DNA of 64,000 nt from Rubrivivax sp. (GCA_027485165.1 JAIXRN010000075.1:124001-188000); one strand, 5' to 3'; numbered from the stretch's first letter, positions 17,698 to 26,157 are shown. Translations and numbers: made by a program. Notes: a model not told the origin generated them from the sequence alone.

Positions 17698-17759
17698 GCG
17701 CGCGGGGCCGCTCCCAAGCGCTCAGCCCGGCGTGCGCAGCGCGGAGGGTTGTCCAGTGA
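17694..17759 (+). CDS. 21-codon ORF bridging the ABC transporter and hydrolase genes
   Basis: ATG 17694 overlaps the ABC stop (ATGA), and its TGA overlaps the GTG start of the hydrolase (GTGA). The product MSARGRSQALSPACAARRVVQ is basic with one Cys. It could be a coupling leader that keeps ribosomes moving into the hydrolase gene, a small peptide, or chance. The geometry is seen; expression is not. Confidence 0.35.
   Translation: MSARGRSQALSPACAARRVVQ
17743..17748 (+). promoter_or_regulatory. Strong ribosome-binding site deciding the hydrolase start
   Basis: GGAGGG sits 7 nt before GTG 17756, ideal spacing. It supports that start over the in-frame GTG at 17732, which would add eight residues and lacks a site. 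Confidence 0.7.
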
Positions 17760-18601
17760 GCGCCATCGCCTTCGCCTTGCCCCCGGTAACGATGCAGGTC
17801 AGCCCGGCTCAGACGGATCACGGCTTGCATCTGGTCGAGCCTGCGCAGGCGGACGGGCTGCCGCTGCTGCTGTTCAAGCCCGGTGGCAGCACCCAGGCCG
17901 TACCGCTGGCTGTGTGCGTGCATGGCTACACACGCCAGCCACTCGACCAGCTGCGCGCCTTCGCACCGCTGGCGGAACGGCTGGGCTTTGCGCTGGCCCT
18001 GCCCCTGTTCGACGACCGGCGCCACCGCCGCTATCAGCAGCTGCTGCACCCCCGTCTGCGAACCCGCTCGGACCTGGCGCTGCTGCAGGCCCTGGACGCC
18101 GCCGCAGGCCGCCACGGCATCGATGCGAAGCGGCTGTTTCTCTTCGGCTATTCAGGGGGCGCGCAGTTCGTGCACCGGTTTGCCATGTGCCATCCCCAGC
18201 GTACAGCCGCGCTGGCAGTCGGGGCGGCGGGCTGGTACACGTGGCCGGACATGCACCACGACTGGCCGCTGGGCCTGGCCAACGCGCACGACCGCCTGGA
18301 GCAGCCGATCTGCCTGCGTCGCTTTGTGCAGCTGCCGATGGCGGTGTGGGTCGGCGAACGCGACACCGCTGCCGACGAACACCTGCGGGACGAAGCCCAG
18401 CTTGCAGCCATGCAAGGCGCACATCGCCTGGACCGCGCGCACAACTGGGCACAAGCCGTGCGCGATGCGGGCCGGGCGTGCGGTGTGTCGAACGACGTGC
18501 CGGTGACCGTGCTGGCACGGGTGGGCCACGACTTCGCCAGCTGCCATCGCAAGGCCGGCCTGGCCGGGCAGGTCATGGACTTTTTCGACCGCCATCGCTG
18601 A
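17756..18601 (+). CDS. Alpha/beta hydrolase (PHB-depolymerase/esterase-like)
   Basis: The 281-residue product has VCVHGYTRQP (oxyanion region) and the nucleophile elbow FGYSGGAQF with Ser133. VWVGERDT carries the likely catalytic Asp, and RVGHDF carries His258, so the triad looks complete. It resembles the poly(3-hydroxybutyrate) depolymerase/dienelactone-hydrolase-like esterases. No signal peptide is visible, so it is probably cytoplasmic. It is the last gene of a coupled run with the NTPase and the ABC transporter and may process what they make or move. A degenerate relative lies about 700 nt downstream. Confidence 0.82.
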   Translation: MSAIAFALPPVTMQVSPAQTDHGLHLVEPAQADGLPLLLFKPGGSTQAVPLAVCVHGYTRQPLDQLRAFAPLAERLGFALALPLFDDRRHRRYQQLLHPRLRTRSDLALLQALDAAAGRHGIDAKRLFLFGYSGGAQFVHRFAMCHPQRTAALAVGAAGWYTWPDMHHDWPLGLANAHDRLEQPICLRRFVQLPMAVWVGERDTAADEHLRDEAQLAAMQGAHRLDRAHNWAQAVRDAGRACGVSNDVPVTVLARVGHDFASCHRKAGLAGQVMDFFDRHR

Positions 18602-18759
18602 TGTGCGTGGCGCCGGACGTGCGGCCCCGATGCAGAGCTTGGATCTACGGCCCGGATGTACGAAATCGGCAGCTTCCTCATCGGTGCAGCGTACGGACGC
18701 TGTGCAGGCCGAGCCAACCCGCCCGGCTTACTGATGAACCCCTCTTCACCCCCAACGCC

Positions 18760-19224
18760 ATGAATCGACCCACTGTCCCTGGCCTGACTGCCGCGCTCGC
18801 GCTGGCAGCACTGCTGACCGGCTGCGCCAGCACGACGCAGCCCGTGCTCTACCCCACCCCTGTGAAGGCCGACGCGGGCGCCGAGCCCAAGAAGCAGGCC
18901 GAGCGCCATGCGCGCGTCGATGGCGACATGGCGCAGTGCCGCGCCGCAGCAGACGAGGCCGTGGGCCTGCAGCGCCGCTCGCCCCAGGCGGGCGCCACGC
19001 AGGTGGCGCGCCGTGGCGCCGTCGAGTTCGTGGACAAGGCCGTCGAATCGCTGGTGGCCAACGCTCGCAATGGCTGGGAGCGCGCCCGCGGCGCCGGCGC
19101 TGGCGCGATGGCGGGCTCCGTCACGGCCGTGCTGTTGAACTGGAACGAGCCTGACGGCGTGTACCGCAGTTACGTCGAGCAGTGCCTGCGTGAACGCGGG
19201 CACCGCGTACTGGGCTGGCGTTGA
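18760..19224 (+). CDS. Small lipoprotein of unknown function
   Basis: The 154-residue product has a lipoprotein signal (MNRPTVPGLTAALALAALLT then GCAS). The acylated Cys is near residue 22, followed by STTQPV, which suggests outer-membrane sorting. The mature part is helical and charged with two further Cys (AQCRAAADEAVG and VEQCLRERGHRVLGW) and a Gly-rich hydrophobic patch (GAGAGAMAGSVTAVLL). This layout is like Burkholderiales glycine-zipper-type envelope proteins. It follows the hydrolase after 158 nt and may have its own promoter. Confidence 0.75.
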   Translation: MNRPTVPGLTAALALAALLTGCASTTQPVLYPTPVKADAGAEPKKQAERHARVDGDMAQCRAAADEAVGLQRRSPQAGATQVARRGAVEFVDKAVESLVANARNGWERARGAGAGAMAGSVTAVLLNWNEPDGVYRSYVEQCLRERGHRVLGWR

Positions 19225-19284
19225 GCCCTCATTCCCGGCGCCCGGAACTCAGCACAAGCAACGACTTGGAAGGGTGGAATCACT

Positions 19285-20142
19285 GTGGACTACCTGCTCA
19301 GCTGGCATGAGCCTGGCGCTTCGGCGGTCGGCAACTGTGCCGCCAAACACAGGGCTTTCAGCCCGGCGTCACCCCAGCCTGAAACCAGCCCGGGCGCTGG
19401 CACTGACACTCGTACTGGTACTGGCGTGAGCACTGACATCAGCACCGGCACTGGCACCGGCACGGCGGCGTCAGCAAGTGCTGGCGCCGCCCCCGGCAGC
19501 GGCCCCTTGCTGGTCGCGCTGGGCAGCAACGCGGCCGAAGGGCGGGCGCTGTGGCAGGCATTCGAGCCTGCGGCCCGTGCCGCTGGCCTGTCCTTGCTGG
19601 TGCCCCTGTTCGAACCGCTCTGGGGTAGCCCGCTTGCGACGCGCAGGACGTCCGAGGCGGCAGTGCCGCTGGCACGCGACGACGTGGTGCTCAGCGCCGT
19701 CGCGCACGCCAGCCGGCTCAGCGGTTGCCAGTGGTCGCACTGGTGCGTGCTGGGCCACGCCTGGGGCGCCACGCTGGCGCATCGGCTGGCCCGGCGCGAA
19801 CGCCGCCGTGTGGCTGCCCTGGCGCTGAGTTCGGCACCCTGGTACCCCTGGCTGGCGGACGGCCCACCGCAACCCGCGGCGCCGCGTGCCTTGCCGATTG
19901 GCGTCTGGGTGGCCGGGCCCGGCCGGGCCCTGCCGGCGCGGTCGTGGGTGATGGCCCAGCGCCATGCCGCGCGCCGCACGCGCCAGCCCTGCGACATTTC
20001 GCTCAGCCTGCTGCCTGGCGCCGATCTCGACGGCCCAGCTGCCGACCCGAACGGGCTGGCCACGGGGCTGGTCGACGAGGTCATGGGCTTTTTCACATCC
20101 AGCCTGGGCCTTGCGCGCGCCCAGACGATGGCGCCGCCGTGA
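19285..20142 (+). CDS. Catalytically dead alpha/beta hydrolase paralogue
   Basis: The 285-residue product (GTG start) has a Thr/Gly low-complexity region (about 35-60) and then an alpha/beta-hydrolase-like core. That core aligns with the 17756-18601 hydrolase: VLGHAWGATLAHR against FGYSGGAQFVHR, PWYPWLADG against GWYTWPD, LPIGVWVAG against LPMAVWVGE, and a shared VMGFF/VMDFF end. The nucleophile Ser is Ala159, the Asp segment is AGPGR and the His segment is LPGADL, so all three triad residues appear lost. It is probably a pseudoenzyme with a binding or regulatory role. It lies just before the sigma factor gene. Confidence 0.7.
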   Translation: MDYLLSWHEPGASAVGNCAAKHRAFSPASPQPETSPGAGTDTRTGTGVSTDISTGTGTGTAASASAGAAPGSGPLLVALGSNAAEGRALWQAFEPAARAAGLSLLVPLFEPLWGSPLATRRTSEAAVPLARDDVVLSAVAHASRLSGCQWSHWCVLGHAWGATLAHRLARRERRRVAALALSSAPWYPWLADGPPQPAAPRALPIGVWVAGPGRALPARSWVMAQRHAARRTRQPCDISLSLLPGADLDGPAADPNGLATGLVDEVMGFFTSSLGLARAQTMAPP

Positions 20143-20285
20143 GCTGGGCCGAGCTGGGTCCGCGCCCAGGATTTTCCCGTCCCGCTGGCCTCACCGGCTG
20201 GCCCGAAGAATGCGCGCGACGCTTCGGTAGCATCCATCGTTTGTGGGGCGCCGTTCCTGGCACCCGCCCGCCAACTGGGAACCGT

Positions 20286-20870
20286 GTGCAGCCACCCGAA
20301 GAAGCCGACGACGCGGAGTTGCTGGCGGCCTGCCGCGCCGGCCGGCAGGATGCCTGGTCGGCCCTGGTCAGGCGATACCAGCGCCTGGTCTACACCGTGC
20401 CGCGCCGCGCCGGGCTGCCCGAAGCGGCCGCTGCGGACGTCTTCCAGACCACTTTCGAGCGGCTGCTGCAACACCTGCACCGGATCGAAGACGCCGCCCG
20501 CGTGCGGGCCTGGCTGGTCACAACAGCGCGGCGCGAGACCTTGCGCTGGCTGGAACTGGCGGGCCGCACGGTACCGGGCGACGAGCCCACAGCCGACGGC
20601 GGGCCGTCGCTTCTGGATGCCATGGCTGACCCGGCGCCGCAGCCCGACGCGCTGCTGTCGGGGCTGCAGCAACATGAGCAATTGCGTCGCGCGGTGGACC
20701 AGCTGGACCCGCGGGCGCGTCAGTTCGTCGAGTTCGTGTTCCTGCAGGACGAGCCGCCGTCCTATGCCGAAATCGCCGCGCATCTGGGCATCGCTGAAGG
20801 CAGCATCGGCCCGACGCGCGCACGCGTGCTGGCCAAGCTGCGGGCGCTGCTCGAGAAACAGGGGGGCTAG
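20286..20870 (+). CDS. ECF-like sigma-70 family RNA polymerase sigma factor
   Basis: The 194-residue product starts at GTG 20286 (VQPPEEADDAELLAACRAGR), with GGGAA just upstream. It has region 2 (ALVRRYQRLVYTVPRRAG, then DVFQTTFERLLQHL and RVRAWLVTTARRETLRW) and region 4 (SYAEIAAHLGIAEGSIGPTR). These are the two domains of ECF sigma factors. No anti-sigma factor with a zinc-binding motif is next door. The following genes encode an Ig-like regulatory protein, a CHAT protease and a subtilase, so it probably drives that block. Longer in-frame readings run through the end of the preceding gene and are rejected. Confidence 0.9.
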   Translation: MQPPEEADDAELLAACRAGRQDAWSALVRRYQRLVYTVPRRAGLPEAAAADVFQTTFERLLQHLHRIEDAARVRAWLVTTARRETLRWLELAGRTVPGDEPTADGGPSLLDAMADPAPQPDALLSGLQQHEQLRRAVDQLDPRARQFVEFVFLQDEPPSYAEIAAHLGIAEGSIGPTRARVLAKLRALLEKQGG

Positions 20871-20997
20871 GCACCATGGACTGCTGCACCATGGCGTCAA
20901 ACGGGATGTATCAGAACGTTCACACGCTGCTCTGTGAGGCCAAGACGCCCCTGACTTGCGGCTTCCCGCCGTTGCCACACCCTTTTCCGTTCACGCC

Positions 20998-21552
20998 ATG
21001 AAGTCTGCCCAGCCCGACCCCGAAGACGAGTCCTTGGCGCAGGCCCTTTGCGCCAGCCGCGTGTTGGTCGATGCGCCTGAGGCGCTGATCCAGCGCGCCG
21101 TGCAACTTTTCGACCCTGCGCGGCGCATGGCTGTGGCAGACGTACCGGCCCCGGCGCGGCTGCCACGTCTGCTGGCGGCGCTGAAGTTCGACAGCGCAGG
21201 GGCTTCGCCGCTGGCTTACGGCCGGCGTTCAGGCCCGCAGCCGGGCAGCGGGGAAGTGCGCCAGTTGTTGTACGCGCTGGAAGACTGCGACATCGACCTG
21301 CGCGTCGCGCCGGCCGATGGCGGCCTGTTCAGCCTGAGCGGGCAACTACTGGGGCCCGTGGCCACGGGCGTGGTGTCGATCCAGCCTGAAGGGGCGGGTA
21401 CCGCCGCCAGCCGTGCCGCGCTCAACGAATGGGGTGAATTCCGCCTGCCGCCCCTGCCGGCTGGCGCCTGGCGCGTTTGCCTGGAGCTGCCAGACCGCGT
21501 GATCGAGCTGCCGCCGCTGCGCGTGATCGACGACGGGCCAGCCCTGGTGTGA
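20998..21552 (+). CDS. Carboxypeptidase-regulatory-like (Ig-fold) protein linked to the CHAT gene
   Basis: The 184-residue product has a helical, acidic N-terminal half with VPAPARLPRLLAALKFDSAG. Its C-terminal half resembles a carboxypeptidase regulatory/Ig-like beta-sandwich (FSLSGQLLGP, then EFRLPPLPAGAWRVCLELPD). No signal peptide is present. Its stop overlaps the GTG of the CHAT gene (GTGA), so the two proteins are made in a coupled way and probably work together. It may take the anti-sigma or adaptor place between sigma factor and protease; that is inference. Confidence 0.7.
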   Translation: MKSAQPDPEDESLAQALCASRVLVDAPEALIQRAVQLFDPARRMAVADVPAPARLPRLLAALKFDSAGASPLAYGRRSGPQPGSGEVRQLLYALEDCDIDLRVAPADGGLFSLSGQLLGPVATGVVSIQPEGAGTAASRAALNEWGEFRLPPLPAGAWRVCLELPDRVIELPPLRVIDDGPALV

Positions 21553-24464
21553 CAGCGCCCGGCGTCCACGGCGGGCCCGTACCAGCGACCGCTGCTCCTG
21601 CCGCCGCCGCTGCGGCTGCGGCCAGCGATGCTGCCTGCCTGGCACAGGCCCAGGCTCTGAAGGATGCCGGCTATGAAGCCCTCTACCGCGAGCCCGCCCA
21701 GGTGCAGGCCGCGCTGGCGCAGATGCAGGCCCTGCAGCTGGCCTGCCAGGATGCCGACGCCGGTGCGCAGATCAACGCCCTGGCAGCCTGGCTGGCAGGC
21801 GCAGACGCTGCCTTGCGCGGCCGCTCTGCCGAGGCGGTGGCAACGCTGGACGCGGCGTACACCGGCCTGCGTGCGGCCGGACGTCTGCGCGATGCAGCCG
21901 CCAGCCAGGTGCCCAAGCTCATCGCGCTGGCCATGCTGGGGCAAGGCGACGCCGCGCTGGCCTGCGGCGAGCGCACGCGCCAGGAACTGCTGGCCGCAGG
22001 CGACGAAGCTGCTGCGGGCCGCGTGGAAATCAACCTGGGCTCGATGCTGCTGCGGCAACACCGCTACGCGCAAGCGGCCAGCCGCTACCGCAGCGCCACG
22101 GCGCGGCTGGCCCGCCTGGGCGACCGCCGCCATTCGGTGATGGCCGATATCGGTCTGGCCACGGCCCTGGGCTGGACCAGCGACGACGCCGAAGCCGCGC
22201 GCATCTTCGAACGGGCTGCAGCCCGCGTGCGCGCCCACGGCCTGGACGACCTGCAGCCCGTCATCGACAACAGCCGCGGCCAGCTGGCACTGCGCCAGGG
22301 CCGGCATGCCGCGGCGCTGCGCTGGCTGGAAGCCGCACTGCGCATCTGCGAAGCGCGGGGTGTGCCGCAGCCCCTGGCCGAAGCGCGGCGCGACCTGGCC
22401 GATGCCTATCTGGCGCTGAACCTGCTGCCTGAAGCGCTGGCCTTGTACGAACAAGCCATCGCCGCCAGCCAGCAGGCGCAGGCCCCCACGGAACAGGCCT
22501 GGGCGACGATGCAGCGCGGCCGCGCCCGCGCCGGCCTGGGGGCGGCCACCACCGCAGCGCAAGACCTGGCCGCGGCGCGCGCGATGTTCGACAGCTTGGG
22601 CCACGCCGTGGGCGCGGCACGGGCTGCCAGCCACGCTGCCGCGCTGGCTTTGCGCCAGCAGCAATGGGCGCAGGCGCTGGCACTGGCCGAGCCCGCGGCG
22701 GCGGGCCTGCGCGCGGCCGGCGTGCATGGCTGGGCGGCCGAAGCGGCCTTGACGGCCGTGCGTGCGCGGCGCGGGCTGGGCCAGTATGCGCAGGCACAGG
22801 CCCTGGCCGAGCGCACCAGCGCCCAGGCCCAGGCCGCGGGCTGGGACGAGACCGCCAGCGCCTGCCTGGCCGAACAGGGCCTGCTGGCCTGGGCCTGCGG
22901 CGACGAGGACCGCGCCCGCGTCTGGCTGGAGCAGGCCGTCACTGCCATCGAAAGCCGCCGCGCCGAGCTGCCGGCCGACGAGTTCCGCAGCGCCTATGCC
23001 GGCGAAAGGCGTGAAGTCTTCGACGCGCTGCTGGCCCTGGCCTTGGCCGCGCCGGCCGACCCCGCAGCAACCGGCCGCGTGCTGGAAGCCAGCGAACGCG
23101 GGCGTGCACCGGCGCTGCGCCTGGCTGCCGGGCGTGGCGAAACCGCCACCGCCGCCGGCACCGTGGCACGGCGGCAACTGGAATGGACGCGCAGCGCCTG
23201 GCAGCGTGCGCTGGCGCTGGGCGCGCAGGCCCAGGCGGTCGAACTGGGCGAGCGCTGCCGCCACCTGGAAGCCGAGCTGCTGGAGCGGCGGCGCCGCGCC
23301 CGCGCCGCGCAAGACCAGCCGGCCAGCCCGCCCGTGGTGACGACGGCCCCGCGGCTGGCCTTTTCCAGCGCCGCGCTGCAATCAGCGCTGCGGGCCGACC
23401 AGGCCCTGGTGTCCTACGCCTGGTCGGCCGGCCAGCTGGTGGCGGTGGTGGCCACGCGGCAGCGTCTGCAGCGCTTCGACCTGCACACGGCGGACCTGGC
23501 CACCTGTGCCCAGCAGCTGCGCTTCCAGATCGACACGCTGCGTTTTGGCGCCTTGGCCGGCGCGCGCCATGCCGACCAGTTGCAGGCGCGCACGCAGGCG
23601 CGGCTGGCGCTGCTGTACCGCCAGCTGTGGGCGCCACTGGCCCGCGCGGTGGGCGACGCGGCCGAGGTGATCGTCGTGCCCAGTGGCCTGCTGCACGCCC
23701 TGCCCTTCGCCGCCTTCTGCGACAGCGGGCTGGCAGACGGCAGCCTGGCCGATGCCGCAGCCGGCCGCACGTCGCCCGGCCGCAGTGCCGCCGCCAGCGC
23801 CTTGCTGGACCGCCATGCCCTGCTGCTGAGCCCCAGCGCGGCGCTGTGGCTGCAACAGCGGGAAAGCGCGCCGCCCCTGCCGCGCCGCCTGCTGGCCCTG
23901 GGCGCGGCCGGGCCCGGCCTGCCGCATGTGCAGGCCGAGCTGGCCGCAGTCGCCGGGGCCTTCGAAGAACCGCAGCTGCTGCAGGGGCCGGCTGCCACCC
24001 GCCAGGCGCTGGCGCAGGCGCTGGCGCCACGGGCTGGCCTGGCCCAGGATCGGCCCGACGTGCTGCACCTGGCCTGCCACGGCCAATTCCGGGCCGACAG
24101 CCCCCTGTTCTCGGCCCTGGCACTGGCCGACGGGCCGCTGGCGCTGCACGACATCCAGAGCCTGCCGGCCCCGCGGGCGGCGGTCGTACTGTCGGCTTGC
24201 GAAACGGCGCAAAGCCACGTCGCCCCGGGTGACGAGATGCTGGGGCTGGCGCGCGGCTTTCTGCTGGCCGGAGCGCCGCGCGTGCTGGCCACGCTGTGGG
24301 CGGTGGAAGATGCCGCCACCGCGCGCCTGATGGCGGGCTTCTACCGCGCCTGGCGGACTGGCGCGCAGCCGGCACAAGCGCTGCGCCAGGCCCAGCTGGC
24401 GCTGAGGGCCGAGCAGCCGCACCCCTACTACTGGGCGCCCACGGTGCTGTACGGCGTGAACTGA
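21549..24464 (+). CDS. TPR-CHAT caspase-like cysteine protease
   Basis: The 971-residue product begins at GTG 21549, overlapping the previous stop. After an Ala-rich leader, residues about 30-510 are helical TPR-like repeats (for example AASRYRSATARLARLGD and ALRWLEAALRICEARG). A C-terminal CHAT domain spans about 610-970. The caspase-type dyad is intact: His844 in LHLACHGQF and Cys884 in VVLSACETAQ, followed by GLARGFLLAGAPRVLATLW and YYWAPTVLYG, typical for CHAT. CHAT proteases sense a partner through their repeats and cut a target. A subtilase gene follows after 130 nt. No CRISPR elements are near, so this is not a type III-E system. Confidence 0.92.
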   Translation: MTAPGVHGGPVPATAAPAAAAAAAASDAACLAQAQALKDAGYEALYREPAQVQAALAQMQALQLACQDADAGAQINALAAWLAGADAALRGRSAEAVATLDAAYTGLRAAGRLRDAAASQVPKLIALAMLGQGDAALACGERTRQELLAAGDEAAAGRVEINLGSMLLRQHRYAQAASRYRSATARLARLGDRRHSVMADIGLATALGWTSDDAEAARIFERAAARVRAHGLDDLQPVIDNSRGQLALRQGRHAAALRWLEAALRICEARGVPQPLAEARRDLADAYLALNLLPEALALYEQAIAASQQAQAPTEQAWATMQRGRARAGLGAATTAAQDLAAARAMFDSLGHAVGAARAASHAAALALRQQQWAQALALAEPAAAGLRAAGVHGWAAEAALTAVRARRGLGQYAQAQALAERTSAQAQAAGWDETASACLAEQGLLAWACGDEDRARVWLEQAVTAIESRRAELPADEFRSAYAGERREVFDALLALALAAPADPAATGRVLEASERGRAPALRLAAGRGETATAAGTVARRQLEWTRSAWQRALALGAQAQAVELGERCRHLEAELLERRRRARAAQDQPASPPVVTTAPRLAFSSAALQSALRADQALVSYAWSAGQLVAVVATRQRLQRFDLHTADLATCAQQLRFQIDTLRFGALAGARHADQLQARTQARLALLYRQLWAPLARAVGDAAEVIVVPSGLLHALPFAAFCDSGLADGSLADAAAGRTSPGRSAAASALLDRHALLLSPSAALWLQQRESAPPLPRRLLALGAAGPGLPHVQAELAAVAGAFEEPQLLQGPAATRQALAQALAPRAGLAQDRPDVLHLACHGQFRADSPLFSALALADGPLALHDIQSLPAPRAAVVLSACETAQSHVAPGDEMLGLARGFLLAGAPRVLATLWAVEDAATARLMAGFYRAWRTGAQPAQALRQAQLALRAEQPHPYYWAPTVLYGVN

Positions 24465-24594
24465 TCACGCGCTGGCGGTCAGCCCACCACCGGGGCACCC
24501 CCTGTGTGGGCGGCGCACGGTGCATTGGCCGCCGTTTCGTGTATCAAGGCGGCCCTTGCCCGTTCTGTGCCGGATTTGCAACCGGAAGCCGCCC

Positions 24595-26112
24595 ATGCCC
24601 CTGCACCACGTTTCATCTCTGATTCGTCCTCCTGTTCCCAGCCGCGCCGGCACGGCAAACCTGTCGGGCGCAGGGCTGCAGGCGCCTGCGCTGCAGCGGC
24701 CGCTGCGCCTGTCCGCCATCTTCGCGGCCGCCTGCCTGTGCGTGGCCTGCGGGGGTGGCGGGGGCGCGGGTCCAGGTGGCGACGCCAGCAGCACCCCGCT
24801 GGCAGCTTCCACCAGCGGTGGCGAAGGCAGCACGGCCGGCCGCCTGGCCGGGCCGGCGGTGGCGATCTCGGCCGGCGACGAGTTCGTCGTCATGCTCAAC
24901 CCGGGTGCGGACATGGCGCCCGTGGCCGCCACGCGCGGCGGGCAAGTGCTGGACCGCTTCGGCAACCGGCCCATCTGGCGCCTGAGCGTGCCGGCCGGCG
25001 CCACGCTGGCCGGCACGCTGGCAGCCTGGCAAGCCGACCCGCGCGTGCGCTTTGCCGAAGCCCTGCCCGAAGGTGGCCTGCCCGTGGCACGCGACCTGGT
25101 CGTCTGGGCGGTGGACCTGGTGGTCTGGGCCGTCGGCCTGGGTGAGGCGCAGGCCGCCGCGCAGTGGGCGCCGCAAGCCCTGGCCTTGCTGCCGGCGCAG
25201 GCGCTGTCGCGCGGCGATGGCGTGCGCGTGGCCGTGTTCGACACCGGCATCGAGCTCAACCACCCACTGATCGCCCCGCGCCTGGCGCGCACGCCGGCTG
25301 GCCGGCTGGTGGGCATCGACCTGGTCGATGGCGACGACGACCCCAGCGAAACCGCCCAGAGCGGCGACCGCGGCTATGGCCACGGCACGCACGTGGCCGG
25401 CATCGTGGCGCAGGCTGCGCCGGGGGCGCAGATCATGCCGGTGCGCGTGCTGGACCGCAGCGGCCGCGGCAATGGCTGGGTGCTGGCCGAGGCGCTGATG
25501 TGGGCCCTGGACCCGGATGGCAACCCCGCCACCGCCGACGGCGCGAGGGTGCTGAACTTCAGCCTGTCCACCCCGCAGCCCACGCGGCTGCTGCGCGCGG
25601 CCATCGCCCTGGCCAGCTGCGATGACGATGACGACGACAACGGCGACGTCGACCTCGGCGCCCCCGGCTTCGAGGCCGACAAGGCACGCTGCGACGCCAA
25701 CGGCGGCGCCGTCGTGCTGGCGGCTGCGGGCAACGATGGCACCACCACGCCCCAGTACCCGGCTGCCGAGGAAGCCGAGGGCAAGCTGGCCGTCACGGCC
25801 GTCGGCGTCGACGGCCGCCTGCCCGCATTCGCCAGCCGCGGCCCCTGGGTGGGCCTGGCGGCGCCAGGCGACCGCATCGTCAGCGCCTGGCCGGGTGGCC
25901 GCTACGGCACCGTCAGCGGCACATCGATGGCCACGCCCTGGGCGGCAGGTATCGCCGCGCTGGTGATCAACCGCAACCCGGACTGGAAGCCGGTGGACGT
26001 CACCAAGCGCTTGGCCGAACGCAGCCTGCCCGTGTGCGGCCAGACCGAACTGCGGCGCCTGCATGCGCACGGCGCGGTGGCCGACTTCGTGCCTGAGGGC
26101 AACGGCTGCTGA
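24595..26112 (+). CDS. S8 subtilisin-like serine peptidase, probable lipoprotein
   Basis: The 505-residue product has a long N-region (about 38 residues), a hydrophobic stretch and a lipobox-like CVACGGGG at Cys52, so export and lipidation are likely. A propeptide-like region (about 90-190) carries a tandem duplication of DLVVWAV. The peptidase domain has Asp216 (VFDTGIELNHP), His263 (GHGTHVAG) and Ser444 (GTSMATPWAAG), a complete triad. A highly acidic loop (CDDDDDDNGDVD) resembles a calcium-binding insert and is flanked by Cys residues. It is the last gene after the sigma factor, Ig-like and CHAT genes. Confidence 0.92.
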   Translation: MPLHHVSSLIRPPVPSRAGTANLSGAGLQAPALQRPLRLSAIFAAACLCVACGGGGGAGPGGDASSTPLAASTSGGEGSTAGRLAGPAVAISAGDEFVVMLNPGADMAPVAATRGGQVLDRFGNRPIWRLSVPAGATLAGTLAAWQADPRVRFAEALPEGGLPVARDLVVWAVDLVVWAVGLGEAQAAAQWAPQALALLPAQALSRGDGVRVAVFDTGIELNHPLIAPRLARTPAGRLVGIDLVDGDDDPSETAQSGDRGYGHGTHVAGIVAQAAPGAQIMPVRVLDRSGRGNGWVLAEALMWALDPDGNPATADGARVLNFSLSTPQPTRLLRAAIALASCDDDDDDNGDVDLGAPGFEADKARCDANGGAVVLAAAGNDGTTTPQYPAAEEAEGKLAVTAVGVDGRLPAFASRGPWVGLAAPGDRIVSAWPGGRYGTVSGTSMATPWAAGIAALVINRNPDWKPVDVTKRLAERSLPVCGQTELRRLHAHGAVADFVPEGNGC

Positions 26113-26128
26113 ATCCAGCCCGAAAAAA

Positions 26129-26157
26129 AGCCCGGGTCCGCGTCGCGCACCCGGGCT
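26129..26157 (-). terminator. Rho-independent terminator for the minus-strand solenoid gene
   Basis: AGCCCGGGT (26129-26137) and ACCCGGGCT (26149-26157) form a 9-bp stem with an 11-nt loop. Read on the minus strand it is followed by seven T (the A-run at 26123-26129), the classic form. It ends the gene at 26223-26960 and may also stop the subtilase transcript. Confidence 0.85.

Noticed and set aside
19725-20285. In-frame extension upstream of the sigma factor
   Set aside because: It runs through the preceding gene in a different frame and has no conserved sequence. GTG 20286 with a ribosome site directly precedes the sigma region.
21216-23381. 721-codon minus-strand frame over the CHAT gene
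   Set aside because: Low-complexity Arg/Gln/Gly composition typical of antisense frames in high-GC DNA. The plus strand gives TPR repeats and a CHAT domain.
20998-26112. Type III-E CRISPR (TPR-CHAT with gRAMP) explanation
   Set aside because: No Cas7-like fusion protein, no repeat-spacer array and no RNA-binding gene lie nearby. The repeats and neighbours differ.
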